From assembly GCA_031772625.1 (NCBI GenBank), contig CM062805.1, forward strand, positions 801,937,592 to 802,001,591: 64,000 nucleotides of DNA. The letters are read 5' to 3'. A program made the position numbers and the translations under genes. The notes under the pieces are model-generated. The model was not told where the DNA came from. It ran no database searches and worked only from the letters and a program-made list of their open reading frames with translations. This DNA is from Pinus tabuliformis. Its lineage: Eukaryota; Streptophyta; Pinopsida; Pinales; Pinaceae. Within the stretch, counting starts at the first letter, position 1; each line of letters begins with the position of its first letter. This document shows positions 44,799 through 57,414 of this stretch, one piece after another.

Positions 44799-47160
44799 TA
44801 CGAGCCTGTGCAACCAACTCATCATGCTGGAGGCTGATTTGATCCATGTTGATTTCTACTCATTTAAGACCTAGATGACGTGGCCTTCCCTGGTGTGGAG
44901 CTCTGCAATGACCCCATCCTGCAACTGGTGTAGAGTTTCACGTGGTAGGGCTACCAATTTTAAGTCAACACCTTTCATGCTGTTCATTGCAGCCTGATCA
45001 CCTCACTTGTTGTTGCTAGTGTGCCTTCGGGCAACACGAAAGGGTTGCCTAGAGGGGCATGTAGCGTCTGTTTGACCTCTACTATTCTTGATGCGACATA
45101 TGGAGCCATTGTAACCTATTTGGGGGGGATGTACCTGTAAGCCTTGTAGCTACGCTATGAGAACCCACAATACAGTGTTCTGCTCTATCATCACCTCTTG
45201 GAGCGCGTCCTTACTGACATCGCAAACCATTTCGCCAATGTCAAATAGATCACCTTTTGTGAGTGTGATCAGGTCAATAGACGTCTTTTTCACCTTCACC
45301 TTCTTCCTGGGAGCGGGTTTCTCAGGGACATGTGGCTGCTTGAGTTGGATCGATGCTAAACCAGGGTTTGCGTGCTCTTCTGTCCAGTCCACTCCCCTAG
45401 TCTGATGCCCCATCGACATCTCCTCACCCTCCTCGGGCTCTTTTGTAGGTGTTGTAATTTGTTTTGTTGTCTGCGCTGCTGCTACTACTGCCTCCTCGGC
45501 CTCTTTCTACACCTCTACCTTTAATGACATTTCATACAAAGCCCTAGCCTCCACAGTTGCCTCCTCATTACACTGCTTCTCAGCCAGCTTTGTGATATGA
45601 TGCTTGGCTATTGCCTTTTGATTCTGTGCAGCTGCCTTTTCCACCACAGTCAAGTCTGGGGCTTGCCACTCCGGAGGCCAAGACTCCATCACTACAAATA
45701 TCGCATCATCTATTACGATGAACGAAAGATTCACCCATTTCTGCACTGGATCCTTGTGCGCTCAGATATACAGGTTATTCATATCTTCCTTGAACTCTGC
45801 CGAGCTCTACAAGATATTATAAATTGTGGGAGATAGGTGTGGCCTTTGGTTGATCCACATTCGGATTCTCACCTCCATGAGCACCAAAAACACCTTTGTT
45901 GTGCGAATCCTCTTCGCATCTTTTGTAGCCTAGAGCGAGGCATACCTCGTGGCTTCTGGAAGACATGCTCAATACTGGGGAACTGGCTGTCCTCCAGCAG
46001 CTCCCCTACAACCAACAAGATGGATAAGAGAAACCACGCATAGTGGAAGGTAATACCCTATTCCTGGGCCTTCTTTTTATTCATCAGAAACTCCTCACAG
46101 AGTAACTGTGCCTAGTTGAATTGGACCCCCTTCGCGCACTACTTTGCTAGTGAAATCACAGAAGTTGGTACTTCGTCATCGCAACATTTCGTCATCAGCT
46201 TGCCAGCCAGCAATTGGGTGGATATGCGCATCCCTTTGTCCTTAATTCTTGTGATTGCATACCCCCACCTTTTATTCTCTAGTTTCCACTTGGCCTTCAT
46301 AGCTTTTGCGAGGGCCAAGTCGTTGTTTTTACCTGCTATGGCCGCGAGGTCATGTCCTTTCAAGGGCAGTCGAGGGATTCTATGAATTAGGTCATTCATG
46401 ATGGGAATAGGCTCCTCCAGCCAAAGATACCCATCATGCACTAGGTACAACAACTACCTAATGACGAAAATGATGATGGGCATGTCGTGGTAGTGGGGTA
46501 TCATCGCATATGGAGTAACCTAGCCTTCTCCACACCGCGCAACCATTTTCGTGACTCCAAAACTGTAATGGGCCCCTCTGAATTCTGCTTCACTAAATTT
46601 TTTGTGGCCAGGTGTGGGAAATTCTTGTCGTCCGCGAGGTCCCAATCCTCGAACTTCATAGTAGGTACTCAACGTAAATGTAGACCTTCAAACATTATAC
46701 TGTCAGGAAGGAGTGGGGTTTGGAGTGCACTCTTCATGGCCTCTAAGTCTTTTGGTACCTTGACTTTCCCTTTCCACGGAGGGACATACGTGGGTAACTT
46801 TATTGTGGAAGACAATGCTGAGACATCCTCCTCCACATCATCTTGCGCCTCAATTTGAGATATTAGAGCTTGTAGGTCTTCCTCCTCTTCATATGTTTCA
46901 ACGGAGATGACTTTGCCTTTCTCTTCCAATGATAACTTGCCGAACCATGGGTTTCTTGGGGATACGTGGACTAGTCCCATTGCCTACTTATCTTTCTTTG
47001 GCCATAGCATCTATGGCGATTTTGGAACTTCTGGCACAACTGCCACCTCTTTGGTCTCCTCATGATCCATATGGGGCTCCGTGACCTCACCAGTGATATC
47101 TTCGGTGAATCGCACTCCTAGTCTGGTAGCAGTCATCATGTCTACACTTGAAGGTGGTAA
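44799..47160 (-). pseudogene. Extra ORF of T5, main part (degenerate)
   Basis: Downstream of protease and in the same sense, the minus strand encodes a protein in pieces. Segments include MMKFEDWDLADDKN-like sequence near 46650, YLWLEEPIPIMNDLIHRIPR and MRISTQLLAGKLMTKCCDDE (46453-46139), SFIVIDDAIFVVMESWPPEW (45746-45507) and KKVKVKKTSIDLITLTKGD (45419-45150). At least three frameshifts and many stops are present. It continues beyond T2 at 32277-31700. I recall similar hypothetical proteins of plant retroelements but cannot name a family or function. Confidence 0.5.
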
Positions 47161-48785
47161 GAGTACGCGACGCTCAATGCTCTATAATTGCTCAATTCTC
47201 AAACAACCAAGTGTTCTCTCGGGGCTAACCCTAAGGGTTTTATAGCATCAGTTGAATTTGAATTCAACCATTCCCCCTATTTCTGAGTCATTAATGCCTT
47301 CTTGTCGGTAGATTGTACCAAATTTAGCTCTTAATTTGTGTCTTAATTACCCACTGCCTACTTGTCTTTGTCTTAAATTGGACATCTTGTCATGAATAGT
47401 GACACCAACAGTGACCTCCCCGCCTACCCGCCTGATAGTGCAGCCCTGTATGCATGAGCGCGACCCCTATGACATATTGATTCTACGCGCAACCTCCTTA
47501 TCATGCAGTTCCCACATAAAATATTTTATAGTCCTGCGCTCTCTTTCAACTGCTTGGATCATTGAGACTATACCTCCTACGGCTAGTCAGGTGGTCGCAC
47601 CACCTGTGCGAGACTTCAATTCATCATCCAGCTGAGTTCGTGGGCACTTCTCAACTTCCCTCACAACAGTTAGTGTCGCGTGTTCTTCCTTATGCAGTGT
47701 GCTCCCTTGGTTACTTTGGTTGGTAAGGTGTGGCCACAACCATGGTAGTAGAGTCACAAATCCTCGACGACAATCTTCTAATGCAAGAGTTTGGCTATCT
47801 GTATGTTATCTGGTCACTCTCAGTCTATCGACGAGACATGCTTGCGTGATTTCATTTTCCAATTTTTTGATATTAGTGTCCATTAACATACTTTTCTTCC
47901 TTATTCATATCCGATCCTCTTCGAGTTCGCGAAGCTTAAGGTTCCCTCGCTGAATGGCTTCTTGAATTTGCATATGTTCACCCTCATGTAGTTGCATGAT
48001 TCCTTTATTCTGGTCCTAGCGTATTGTGTGAACTATGGGAGCTATTGCGTGAGGATTAATTTCCTCCAAAATTATGGCCTCAACTCTGCTTCTCAGCTTC
48101 GAAACCCTCTCCGCACTCAGGTTTTTGCACATGGCCTTATGGGCCCATCGAATAGCTAGCACGCGAAGGTCCCAATCAGTTCATATTTCCTGGTGAGCCC
48201 TATTTAGGACTCTTCATACCCTATTGAATGCTTTTGCGTGGAATGTTTGTGGTGCGCATCGCCTTTTCTATGGTTGTGTCTTGTTCCGATTTGCGATCCT
48301 GAGTTTGGGGTGTGCTTGTGTGGGCTGCACAACACATGTCTGTATCCATGGAGACAGGTGGGCATGCAAGTTTCTCCATTCTTGTTGGCCAACTCTTGCT
48401 CGAAGTTGGGTGCTTCCAAACCATAGGCGCGTCATCCATCTACATCCACGCCAATCCTCAAAATTCCCTTGATGTGTACCCCACCATCGCGCAAGTGTTG
48501 CATGGAGTTCCCACTTCAATGCATCAAATCACTGTTGTTTGGGTACCGCGCTTTTGAATTTCTCAGGAATTCATCAACCATTGTCAATCCATCATATGTT
48601 GGCAACTCTCTCGTCTCCGTTGTCACGCACCGTAGTGATATAATCATCATGTTGCAGTTCAGCGCTGTCACTTCGTGCAATTGATTTTTCCATTGTTCTA
48701 CCTCTTTGTCTTAATCCGAAGTGCAGGAGCTTTTGCGCTCCCACGAGATTCTCCCATCTACAGTTATATTGACCCAATCTTGGTC
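47161..48785 (-). other. T5 stretch between protease and extra ORF
   Basis: Overlapping short ORFs occur on both strands (for example at 48204-48557) but none shows RT, RNase H or integrase motifs. Parts such as KLRELEEDRI and NLSAERVSKLRSRVEAIILE on the minus strand look helical. This is where pol should be, so I take it as a pol deletion or replacement. Confidence 0.5.
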
Positions 48786-49484
48786 TCACGCAGTTGTCTT
48801 GTAAATACAATCCAACTCATTTTCGCTATCATCATCATGCACGGGTTGAGTGTAGCGTGCTCCTTCGGCTGGGTCTAGCAGGACTACTACACGTAGTGAC
48901 TTTTTCTCGAAGATCATCTTATACTTCTTCAGATTGATGACTCTGTTCATATCAGTGGACCAGTCGATTCCTAACAATCCGAGATAGGGATTGTTGTCAT
49001 CGACAATCTCTATTACCTCAATATCTGCCTTCACGCTCGCGCCTTCAATATCAATGGTTACTCCTTGCAACCTCCCCATGGGAAAAATATTCTGTTGGTT
49101 CACCATTCGTTATTGAATAGGGGACCACTGTAACATGGGTCGACCCATGTGTTCCCATGTTTTCTTTGGTAACACATTCATGTCTGAACCCAGATCTAGG
49201 ATTACCTGATACATTTCATACTCACCAATCTCCACAATTAATCTCATTTCCCTTCCGGTACACAATGCATGCTTCCCTAATTTTTGGACTACGCATGGTT
49301 CTCCTGAAACTGCGCACCTGGTGATCAACTCTTGTGGTCCCTTAACTACCTTGTTTTCGCACAGAATTTTCATGCATCTCTCCAGGAAGGTAGTGAGCAT
49401 TGAAGGATCCATTCCTGGCTTTGGTTTATCCTTACTACCTGAAGTGGAGGCCTCCGTGAAGCTCTTCTTAGCTTCCATGAACAT
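48786..49484 (-). pseudogene. Aspartic protease of T5
   Basis: The active site reads MYQVILDLGSDMNVLPKKTW near 49190, a D-L-G-S form. After one stop near 49108 the same frame gives VTIDIEGASVKADIEVIEI and NPYLGLLGIDWSTDMN, the second half of the protease fold. It is in frame with the gag start at 51101. It is the last pol-type domain in T5. Confidence 0.75.
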
Positions 49485-51101
49485 CTCCTTTGCGTGTTCT
49501 AATTCAAACTTAGGTTCCTTTGCAAGAGCCTTGCGAACCTATGTATCTTCCTCTGGCTACTTCCCCTTATCCTCTCTCGTGGTCGCACCGCTTATGAGCA
49601 TCATGTTCACATTTGGGTCTTCTTCGCGCAACTCGGACCTCATCATTTATATATTCTAAGTCGGAGGAGGCTTGAATACCCCTTTTTCGTGCATTTGGGT
49701 GATCAACGTAGGACAATCTATTGTTTCATTATCAAACTAAGCACAGTATGAATAGGATATCCTCGTCGGGTTGGTACAATCACGGGCATAGTGCTTGGGC
49801 CCTCCACAATTGTAAAAAATTAACTATCCATGGCCCCTTCCTAGTCCCATCCCTCCTTGTCCTCAGCCTCGCCTAGGAAATCCAGCACATGCCATCCCCA
49901 CAGCTAGGTCAAGGGCTCATGTTTCTGTCTGCATCCTATAGGCTGGGGTCTTTTCCATCATTAGCTCGTAGCTCCAGCAAATATGCTCATCGTGGCCGAC
50001 CAACCTGCAGAAATTACAAAACAACCGCTGGGGCATATGTGTGTACTTCTGCAACAAGTGACAATTATCTTTTATGTGTTTCCTTCCTATTTGACAGATC
50101 GCACAACATAAAGCGGGTTCTGTGCTCGACCCTGCCTATGCCTCTGGTTGTAGTGACATTGGCCCTCCTCCTGCCAACTAGTTCGCAAACACTAGACACT
50201 GATCCTTGTCATGGCCCTGGCCTTTGCATTTTATGCACCATAATTCCTTGTGTGCCTCTGGCTGCGGTGCCCTCTCTTGCTTCAAACTTTTCATTTCCAA
50301 ACATAGATTCTATAGCTATGCGTGGATTTGTTGAACTCCCAACCTAGGGTCTTGTATCAGGGTCTCATGTAACCTCGTCGCCATTTATAGTGCTTCAGCT
50401 TGGGTGGAAAGTTTCTGTTGTGACAGTGCCATCCTAAGGTGTGGTGTTAGAGATGCTACAAACCATGTGCTATTCTATCCATCCGTTAACTTCATATTGG
50501 CTTCACGGATCATACTCTTCAGCCACTAATCTAGATCCCAGGGAGTCTCACTCAGGAGCATCGTGATTTCTTGAAACTCGATGATTGATTTTGTTTCTGA
50601 CTTTGGCCTACTAAATTCTCTATTCAGCATAGTCTGAATCTCTACCATCCCTATGTTTGGGTGGTCATTAGAGTGGTTGATATAAAATTTCAATGCGCGA
50701 TCCTACAACGCGCTCACCAATGTAGCCTTCTTAATATTGTTGTCTGTGACACCTTGTGCTTCCCATACTACTCTTACCACGATCTAAAATTGGTCTGTAT
50801 CTTCATTCCCTACTCCTTTGAATACTGGTAGTTTGATCACGCTCACCATATTGAACTGTGGAGGTGGTGGAGGTGGAGTGGGTGGAGATGGAGGTGAGGG
50901 AGGTTAAGTGGGTGGTGGCATGGGTGGAGGTGGTAACCATGGAATGCGTTGCCTTATCCAACTAACTGCACTTCTCAGAGAGACCTTAGTGAGCTCTTCC
51001 TCGCTCTCTTGCGAAGGTGAAATTGAGGGACTGTTTTCTAACTCTTTGTTGCTTTTGTAGATCTTTCCATTCTGCGTAGCTCCAAACATTAATTTATTCA
51101 C
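49485..51101 (-). pseudogene. gag of T5 with multiple zinc knuckles
   Basis: From the ATG at 51101 the frame has an acidic N-terminus, a Pro-rich stretch, then a capsid-like domain (VIKLPVFKGVGNEDTDQF, KATLVSAL, FYINHSNDHPNIGM, WFVASLTPHLRMALSQQKL). The nucleocapsid part contains CIKCKGQGHDKDQC, CAICQIGRKHIKDNC and CNFCRLVGHDEHIC, all with complete ligands. A fourth, FYNCGGPKHYARDC, lost its first Cys, and a fifth is degenerate. All segments through the protease share one frame, with several stops (TAG/TGA type). Confidence 0.75.
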
Positions 51102-51540
51102 ATAACCCTTTTTTCACACAATAACATCTTAATCCAAGTATTCAAAGATATAATATACTTACCTCGCAGTCCCTTGAGAAAGCATTGTTCTGCCTCACTG
51201 TAGCTCACAGTTGTGTCTACCGCAAATTCAGTGATAAATCCCCCTATTATCTGGTCGAGCCTACAGCTCACGTGACACTATTGGTTTGTCGAGCCTACAC
51301 CTACCCTGGCTGTTGGGTAAATTCGTGATTCACTCATACAACTGAGAATGAAAGGATGCAAAGAAAATCTTGTGGATCTCCGTATACATGTAGCACTCCA
51401 ACCACTTTTCCTTAGATACTTGTGGAGTTCTGTTTTCCTATGTCGTGAACTCGTGAATCTCCTTGTCCAACCAATCTTCAATTTCTTTATTTATTAGGTT
51501 CCAATGGCACGACATCAGACATCCCTTATGCAGATCCTGG

Positions 51541-51559
51541 TCCCGACAATGGAACCATT
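51541..51559 (-). other. Probable primer binding site of T5
   Basis: On the minus strand the LTR end is followed by AATGGTTCCATTGTCGGGA. A TGG within two bases of the LTR end fits a primer site, but I cannot name the tRNA. Confidence 0.4.
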
Positions 51560-52448
51560 TTTTGGCTATGTGGGGCCTGTCCCAAGTTTAGAGGTGATTT
51601 AGCCAAACAAATCCCGGTACTACTAGCCCTTTCAGCAACACTCCGCGGAGTGCAAACTGAGGTCTCACCTGAAGTAGTATGGGAGGATGTTGGAACCAAG
51701 TTTCGGCACCATAGGGATGTCATTATGAAGTCTCTGGAAGTTCACGATCTGACCTTGAGCGTTCACTCTACGCAGCTGTTTATCCTTCATGACTTGTGTC
51801 GTTGCCTTCATGCACCTTTGTAAGTGGCACAAATAAAGTAATACCATGATCTCTATTCTTAATACACTATTATATTAGTGCTTAACTTGAATCGTGTGGG
51901 CCAAATCTTCTTATTACTTATTCAATATTTAGATAAGTGTGCGTAACCATAAACAGTATAAATTCATAAAGGTAAATAAAAACAGAGATGCACAATATTC
52001 CAAATCAAACTTATCTTTGTTAGAAGTCCTTCTCAAGTACAATCCCAATTACAAGCCCGACTTTGCCCTGCACACTCAACTGCAGGGGTCCGTGCACTGA
52101 GCTGTGGACTCTACTATGCCTCTACGCACTCAGCTGCAGAGCCTCCTACTACTACTATGACCTAGTACTATTCAGATCCAACTCTATGCTTTAACCATGT
52201 CTTCGCATATCTATCTATTACTTACTTACCTACTTCCTTACACTTAGAGCCTCACTCTATTGACACAATCCCATGGTCTGCGGACCATGGATAAGCCAAC
52301 AAAACTTTATATTAAACTATAATTCTTAGGGCGGACAACTGTATGACTCAATTATACAATTCGTGCTCTGCACCCGCAATTTGCGACATTGACCAAAACT
52401 CGGGCTTTAAGCCCCAAAAACCTATTGTGGGGGATCCACTGCCCAACA
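51560..52448 (-). repeat. 5' LTR of T5
   Basis: On the plus strand it runs from TTTTGGC to GCCCAACA. It carries the triple hairpin at 52066-52141 and an 8-bp-stem palindrome at 52271-52290. It aligns with 30605-31509. Confidence 0.85.
52066..52141 (-). repeat. Triple hairpin in the T5 5' LTR
   Basis: The plus-strand stems are CCCTGC/GCAGGG, GTCCGT/GTGGAC and CTCTAC/GCAGAG, with 10-base loops acactcaact, gcactgagct and gcactcagct. The first stem is perfect here, while its homologue at 31116 uses a G-T pair. Confidence 0.7.
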
Positions 52449-54790
52449 ATATTCTTATACTGATTATGTTGATAAATTCTTAGATACCTCACTATGTTTG
52501 TTAAGCAGTGATGTAATCCCAAGGATCTCACCAGAGATAAAGAAATTTTTACACTTGTCAGAGCAAGCCAAAGTTGGAGACTGGTATTTATACTAGAACT
52601 ACACTGAGATTAGGGTTTATGGATCAGAATTTCCTCCTTACATGTTGCGAGTTTTTGTACCTATAGGATCTTTGCTTTGGAATACTCTAGGCAAATGTTA
52701 AATATGGATGAAGTGCATTCTGTCTCTTATAAGAAGAAAGAAAAATTCAAGCTGAAAACTCACATAGGGCCCTTCATCATAAACACCAGAGTTGCAGCAA
52801 AGGAAATAAAAGCAATCTTGAGTCAAATGAAATTCAAACTCAATTTTTCTTGGTCTTATGATCCTTAGGGCATCATTTCCAAACTCATATTGGAACATAA
52901 AAGCACTCCCTATGCACACATACCAAGGCCTAAGATCTAACAATATGCAAATCAGGAAGAATTTACAAAGGGTACTTTACAGGAAGATGAAGGAGAATTG
53001 GTCAGCTAATCATCCATACAGACACCTATTGCTAAAGAAAATATATTCAAAAGGGATAGAGAATATATTTCCCCAACTGACTCTGAAGTTGTACAGTTTA
53101 TTGTTTTCAAAAGTGAAAATTCCAAGGACCATAATAATACTCAGAAGTCAGATTCTCAAGTCAATGCTCAAGTGATTACTATTAAAGATGAAACTCCAGA
53201 GGAAGGGGACACACAATAGATAACCACAATGATTTTATCAGGGATTGCTATTATTCCTTCTACTCAAGTAGAAGAAAAAGTAGAATCACCTATTGTAGAA
53301 GAAATAGTCCAATCTCCAGTATCATCTAGTTCACAGGTTTCTACTCAGGAGAGTATCTTTTCAAGATACAGGGAGATAAAACTAAAGAATGAAGCTCTGA
53401 AGGCTTCCACCTACTCTGAGTCTTGTAAGAAAACAACTAAGACTCAACACAAACTACTTTCTGTATTCAATTCAGAAGAAGGACAATTCTAGATGGCCTT
53501 CATGAAACCTCTAGTGCCAGCGCCCAGGAGTGCTGAAGGCTATAAAGCCTCCATTTTTTCAAATAATACCAATAAAATACACCAAATCAATCATATAAAT
53601 TTACGTAAACAAACAGGGGAGCTAATCTTTTCATCACTCACTAGTTCAACAATGACAGTTTCCAAATTACAACCGTCTCTAAATAACATAAATTCTTAGT
53701 TTAAAATTGAAAAAATGTCATATTTTTCTAAGGATAAGAGGATCAAATCTCTGGAATATTTGATCATAATGCCAGGACATTATCCTAAGGATATCAAATC
53801 AACATAAGAGCTCATAAAAAATAAGGAAGTAGACATTCAAGCATCGAGGAAGCAATTGAGGCTACCATCCACAAAACATCCTCAAGCTAAAGAGGTTGCT
53901 TGTATAGAAATGGAGAAAGACAAACTTTTTACTATAGTGGTTGAGAAAAATGCACATATACAAAATATGGAGTAGGGAATGGAAGCATTGTTGAAAGAAA
54001 AATAATCGTGGAAAGCAGCAAGAGAATCTACATGCACATATACAGTGGTATAAACTTCAGCAAGTACTACAGTTTCAGAAACTACAGAAGAGCTTATCAA
54101 AGCTCTAGATGAATTATCAATAGTTTAGTTAGAAAAAAGAAAAATTGTCAGCAAAATTGGTTATGATGGAAGAAAATAAACTTAAAACTAACAATGCATA
54201 TTTGTTAGAACTCCAGAAAAACTACAAACTCATGCAGCAGAAACAAAAATATGAAGACCAGTTCTTTGTCATTCAAATGTTAGCAGAGGCTAAGAATAGT
54301 ATTTGGCAGAATATAATTGCAACATTATAGAAATGTGGCCTTCAATACATATTACTTTTGAATAGGAAGAAATTGTGCATAGAGTTAAGGCAACAATATA
54401 AATAACAAGGTATATTTGGAGAAGAGGCCAGAAGAAGCATAAAAGATCATTAAGTTGCTAAATTCCAAAACCAAGTAGCAGCTAGAATATTTGAACATTC
54501 CAGACATAAGAACAAAAATCATGGAGGTTAAGAGGAACTTCACCAAAACGAATTTGATGATACAGTTGGAAATAAATGCAAATATCTAGAATTGCAGGTC
54601 AGAAGGTTCAATAGAAAATTTACATTACTGCAAGAAAAAGACTTGCCTACTTTGAGGAATTATAATAGCCAATTGATCCCATTAGAAAAATACCAGGAAC
54701 AACTATGCAACATAGGTTCTCATGCTTCCAAGTTTACAAAATCTAAAGGAATTATCAGTGGAGAAGCATTCATATACGAAATATAGTTTG
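52449..54790 (+). pseudogene. Unknown degenerate ORF, 3' part
   Basis: This continues the frame broken at 30604. It starts with YTDYVDKFLDTSLCLLSSD, then ISPEIKKFLHLSEQAKVGDW, TEIRVYGSEFPPYMLRVFVP, a frameshift near 52665, and LKTHIGPFIINTRVAAKEI, FSWSYDPQGIISKLILEHK (the Gln position is a stop). From about 53000 it is Ser/Glu/Lys-rich, and from about 53880 to 54790 it is a long helical coiled-coil region (for example MMEENKLKTNNAYLLELQKN). The organisation, a globular N-terminal part and a coiled-coil tail, is clear; the function is not. Confidence 0.55.
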
Positions 54791-57414
54791 ATTTAAATAT
54801 CCAGCATGAGGTCCACCACCTTTTTGTAAATAAACCAACATTTGATATTTGAGGTTGATGAAAGATTCAGAAATATGGTTAGCTTTTCTATCCAAAGTGA
54901 AGAAAGGTGGGACTAACTAATAGAATTAATCAAGTAATGTATAACTAAAGGAACAACATTTCCATCAAAGTAGCAATAGTCATCACCAGACTCCTACATA
55001 GCTTCAACAACGCAACAAATTTTCAACAAATTTTCCTATTTTCCCCTCTATATTTGAAAATATCTGTGTATTTAAACAAATATTATTTTGTAAATGTATT
55101 TTATTTGAAGTCCAATCTTAGATGTAAAAGTTTCTATAAATACTTAGAATAGAGAATTAGAAATGGTTGAACAATTGTGATATACTTTTGAGAAGACTTG
55201 TATCCTTTGAAGTTATTTATGAAATAATAAAAGGATTCTAGAATCATTTCAAAATAACTTGTGTCCTTGTAAGTTCTTCTTTGTTATTATATTTTCACTT
55301 TGTTTTAAATCTGCATGTGCTTGAAGTTTATGGGACTTCTAGGTATGATAATATTGAGTTTCATTTTATTTGAAATCCCCCATAAAGTTGTAATCCTTTA
55401 CAAACATTAGTCTAAATTGCCATTTTCCCTTAAGTTTCAAACATATATTGATTGGCTGTAAAAGTATTTTATACACATCCATTGTATATGACTGGTTAAA
55501 TAATCTATTAGATGTTTAACAAATCATATATTTTCTAAGGCTTCAACCTTACATATCTTATCAAAGCTAAATCACTATTAGAGGTGAAGAATAATCCCAT
55601 CTAATAAATCATCAGTAATTAAGAAAATGTTCCTATTTAAACAATTTAGAGATTTGGTCATACAAAAACTTTAAAAACCAACAAAACATTATAGATTCTC
55701 TAGCATAATTCCTAACCTAGAATTATCTTCAGAGATATAACATAATGCATTACAATTATCTACTATTATGTTTAGAAGAGATAAGTTACCTTATAAATTT
55801 ATGGCCTATCGATTGGCTAATAATATGATGAAGGTAATAAATTTTGTATATAGGTCCCTTCTCTCTTTACTTGATAATCATGATTTATACTTAGCCTACT
55901 CATGAGGATTTTTGAGGTTGCACCATCCCTTCAACCATGTCACTTGTGAATTTCCAATGCAAATAAATTAGTATAACACATTTTCCATAAGATTTGGTTT
56001 GGGACAATGTTCCTCTTCAAATCTCAAGGACTATTAAATTGGTGACTATCAAAACCTACTTTCCTAGTTCATTAATGAGTTGGAAAAACATATTAAAGGC
56101 CATGAGTGTAGCCTTAAATGATTTTTTTTTTTATCTTTTTATTTTTTTATGCAGTGAACTAGAGGCTATGATCTCCCCTATTAATATCCTCACTTAAGAG
56201 GCATCGAATGATAAAAACCAAATATTATCCCTGTAGGTGCACCTTCAAGCCTTCAATATGTCAGGCTTGGAATTCAGGTCATTGTGGTGTTCAAATGTAT
56301 CAAACCAAGAATAGGACATTGGAACTCAAGGGTGAAAAGTGTCGAGGGTAAAATTAATGGGAATTTGGCCTTTGGGCCATTGAGGAATCAAATGTTGAAC
56401 ATAGTTTGGCAATCAATGATCCTCAATAGGGTATGGCATGATTTCAGTAGGCCCCACCAAAATTTGGGCCCGTGGACTTTGGGGGAACTCTTGATCAAAT
56501 AAACCATAATTGATGGTCCCTATGGACTAGGGTATGTCTCATTAATGGTTTCTCGACTATCAATCCCCCAAGATAGCTAGGTGTTAATGGATGACACCTT
56601 TGGCTGATGTACATAGACGACAATTGGGAGTGACTCCAACGGTCCTTGGCTATTGGGCCACCCATCCCAAAAGAATGATAGAATGAGTGATATAGGGAGT
56701 CGATTTAGTGGGCCACGGCTCTAGGATGGACCCCTCTAAGATCTTAATTTAGGGGAATTTTGTGATTGGTCAATGAACAATTATATCCTACTCCATTTCT
56801 TTGATTTAAATTCAAAGGCCAATTTTTCATTTCATCAAATCTTATGCTTGACATGTAGCTTTTTCTTTCGACTGTGTCACTTTTAATAAATTTCTTCATC
56901 CTTCTGCTTATGAAGAATTAAAATTTTTTATTTTCCCCTTAAATTCACAAGTTGAGATTTTTAAGTTAATTCGGGTGAAACCTTAAGAAATCTCAAAAAC
57001 TTGCAGTAATGTGCAACACGAAAGAAAAAGGGTTGTGAACTTCTCGATATTCTACAATATTCTCATATTCTATAAATTTGTATTTCTATAAACATATTTA
57101 CATTCCCATAAAATTTAAACTTCATACATATTATACATATTCATTATCTCGTTGTTAGCATGTTGATAACATTTTTACTCTAGACATGTTGTACTCATCA
57201 TTTCACAATTTAATCGTTGGTGTTTTGAATCATTTTTCTCACATACACATTTATAGATATTTTAATTAATTAAATAATTACATATATGTTTAGAGGAATC
57301 AGCAATTAGATTGATATCGCACTCACATGATGTATATTGATTTTGAATTCCATAACTCTAATTTTTACATGAACACTTCTTCGCATATGACCACGAGTAA
57401 TTTAAACGTGAAAC
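54791..57414. other. AT-rich spacer
   Basis: No gene is supported. At 55133-55141 a TCTATAAATACTT TATA-like motif is followed by AATAATAAAAGG near 55225, a promoter and poly(A) layout that would suit an LTR or viral-type terminal repeat. It lies 340 bases after the end of the unknown ORF and may belong to it. The short ORFs at 55994-56502 lack motifs. Confidence 0.45.

Larger units (their letters stand above)
30605..52448 (-). mobile_element. Element T5: non-autonomous gypsy-type element, interrupted by T2
   Basis: Two direct repeats of about 0.9 kb (51560-52448 and 30605-31509) bound T5. Without T2 it is about 9.3 kb. On the minus strand it has 5' LTR, leader, a gag with several zinc knuckles, protease, a poorly coding stretch and an extra ORF that T2 splits. 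No RT, RNase H or integrase motif was found in the about 1.6 kb between protease and extra ORF, where they would be expected. It therefore needs enzymes from another element. The near-identical 5-bp flanks (gtatt/atatt) support a genuine insertion. Confidence 0.8.

Noticed and set aside
48204..48557. Cluster of six overlapping ORFs on both strands
   Set aside because: Simultaneous open frames in all phases reflect low stop density, and no domain is seen; T5 relics here are not resolvable by eye.
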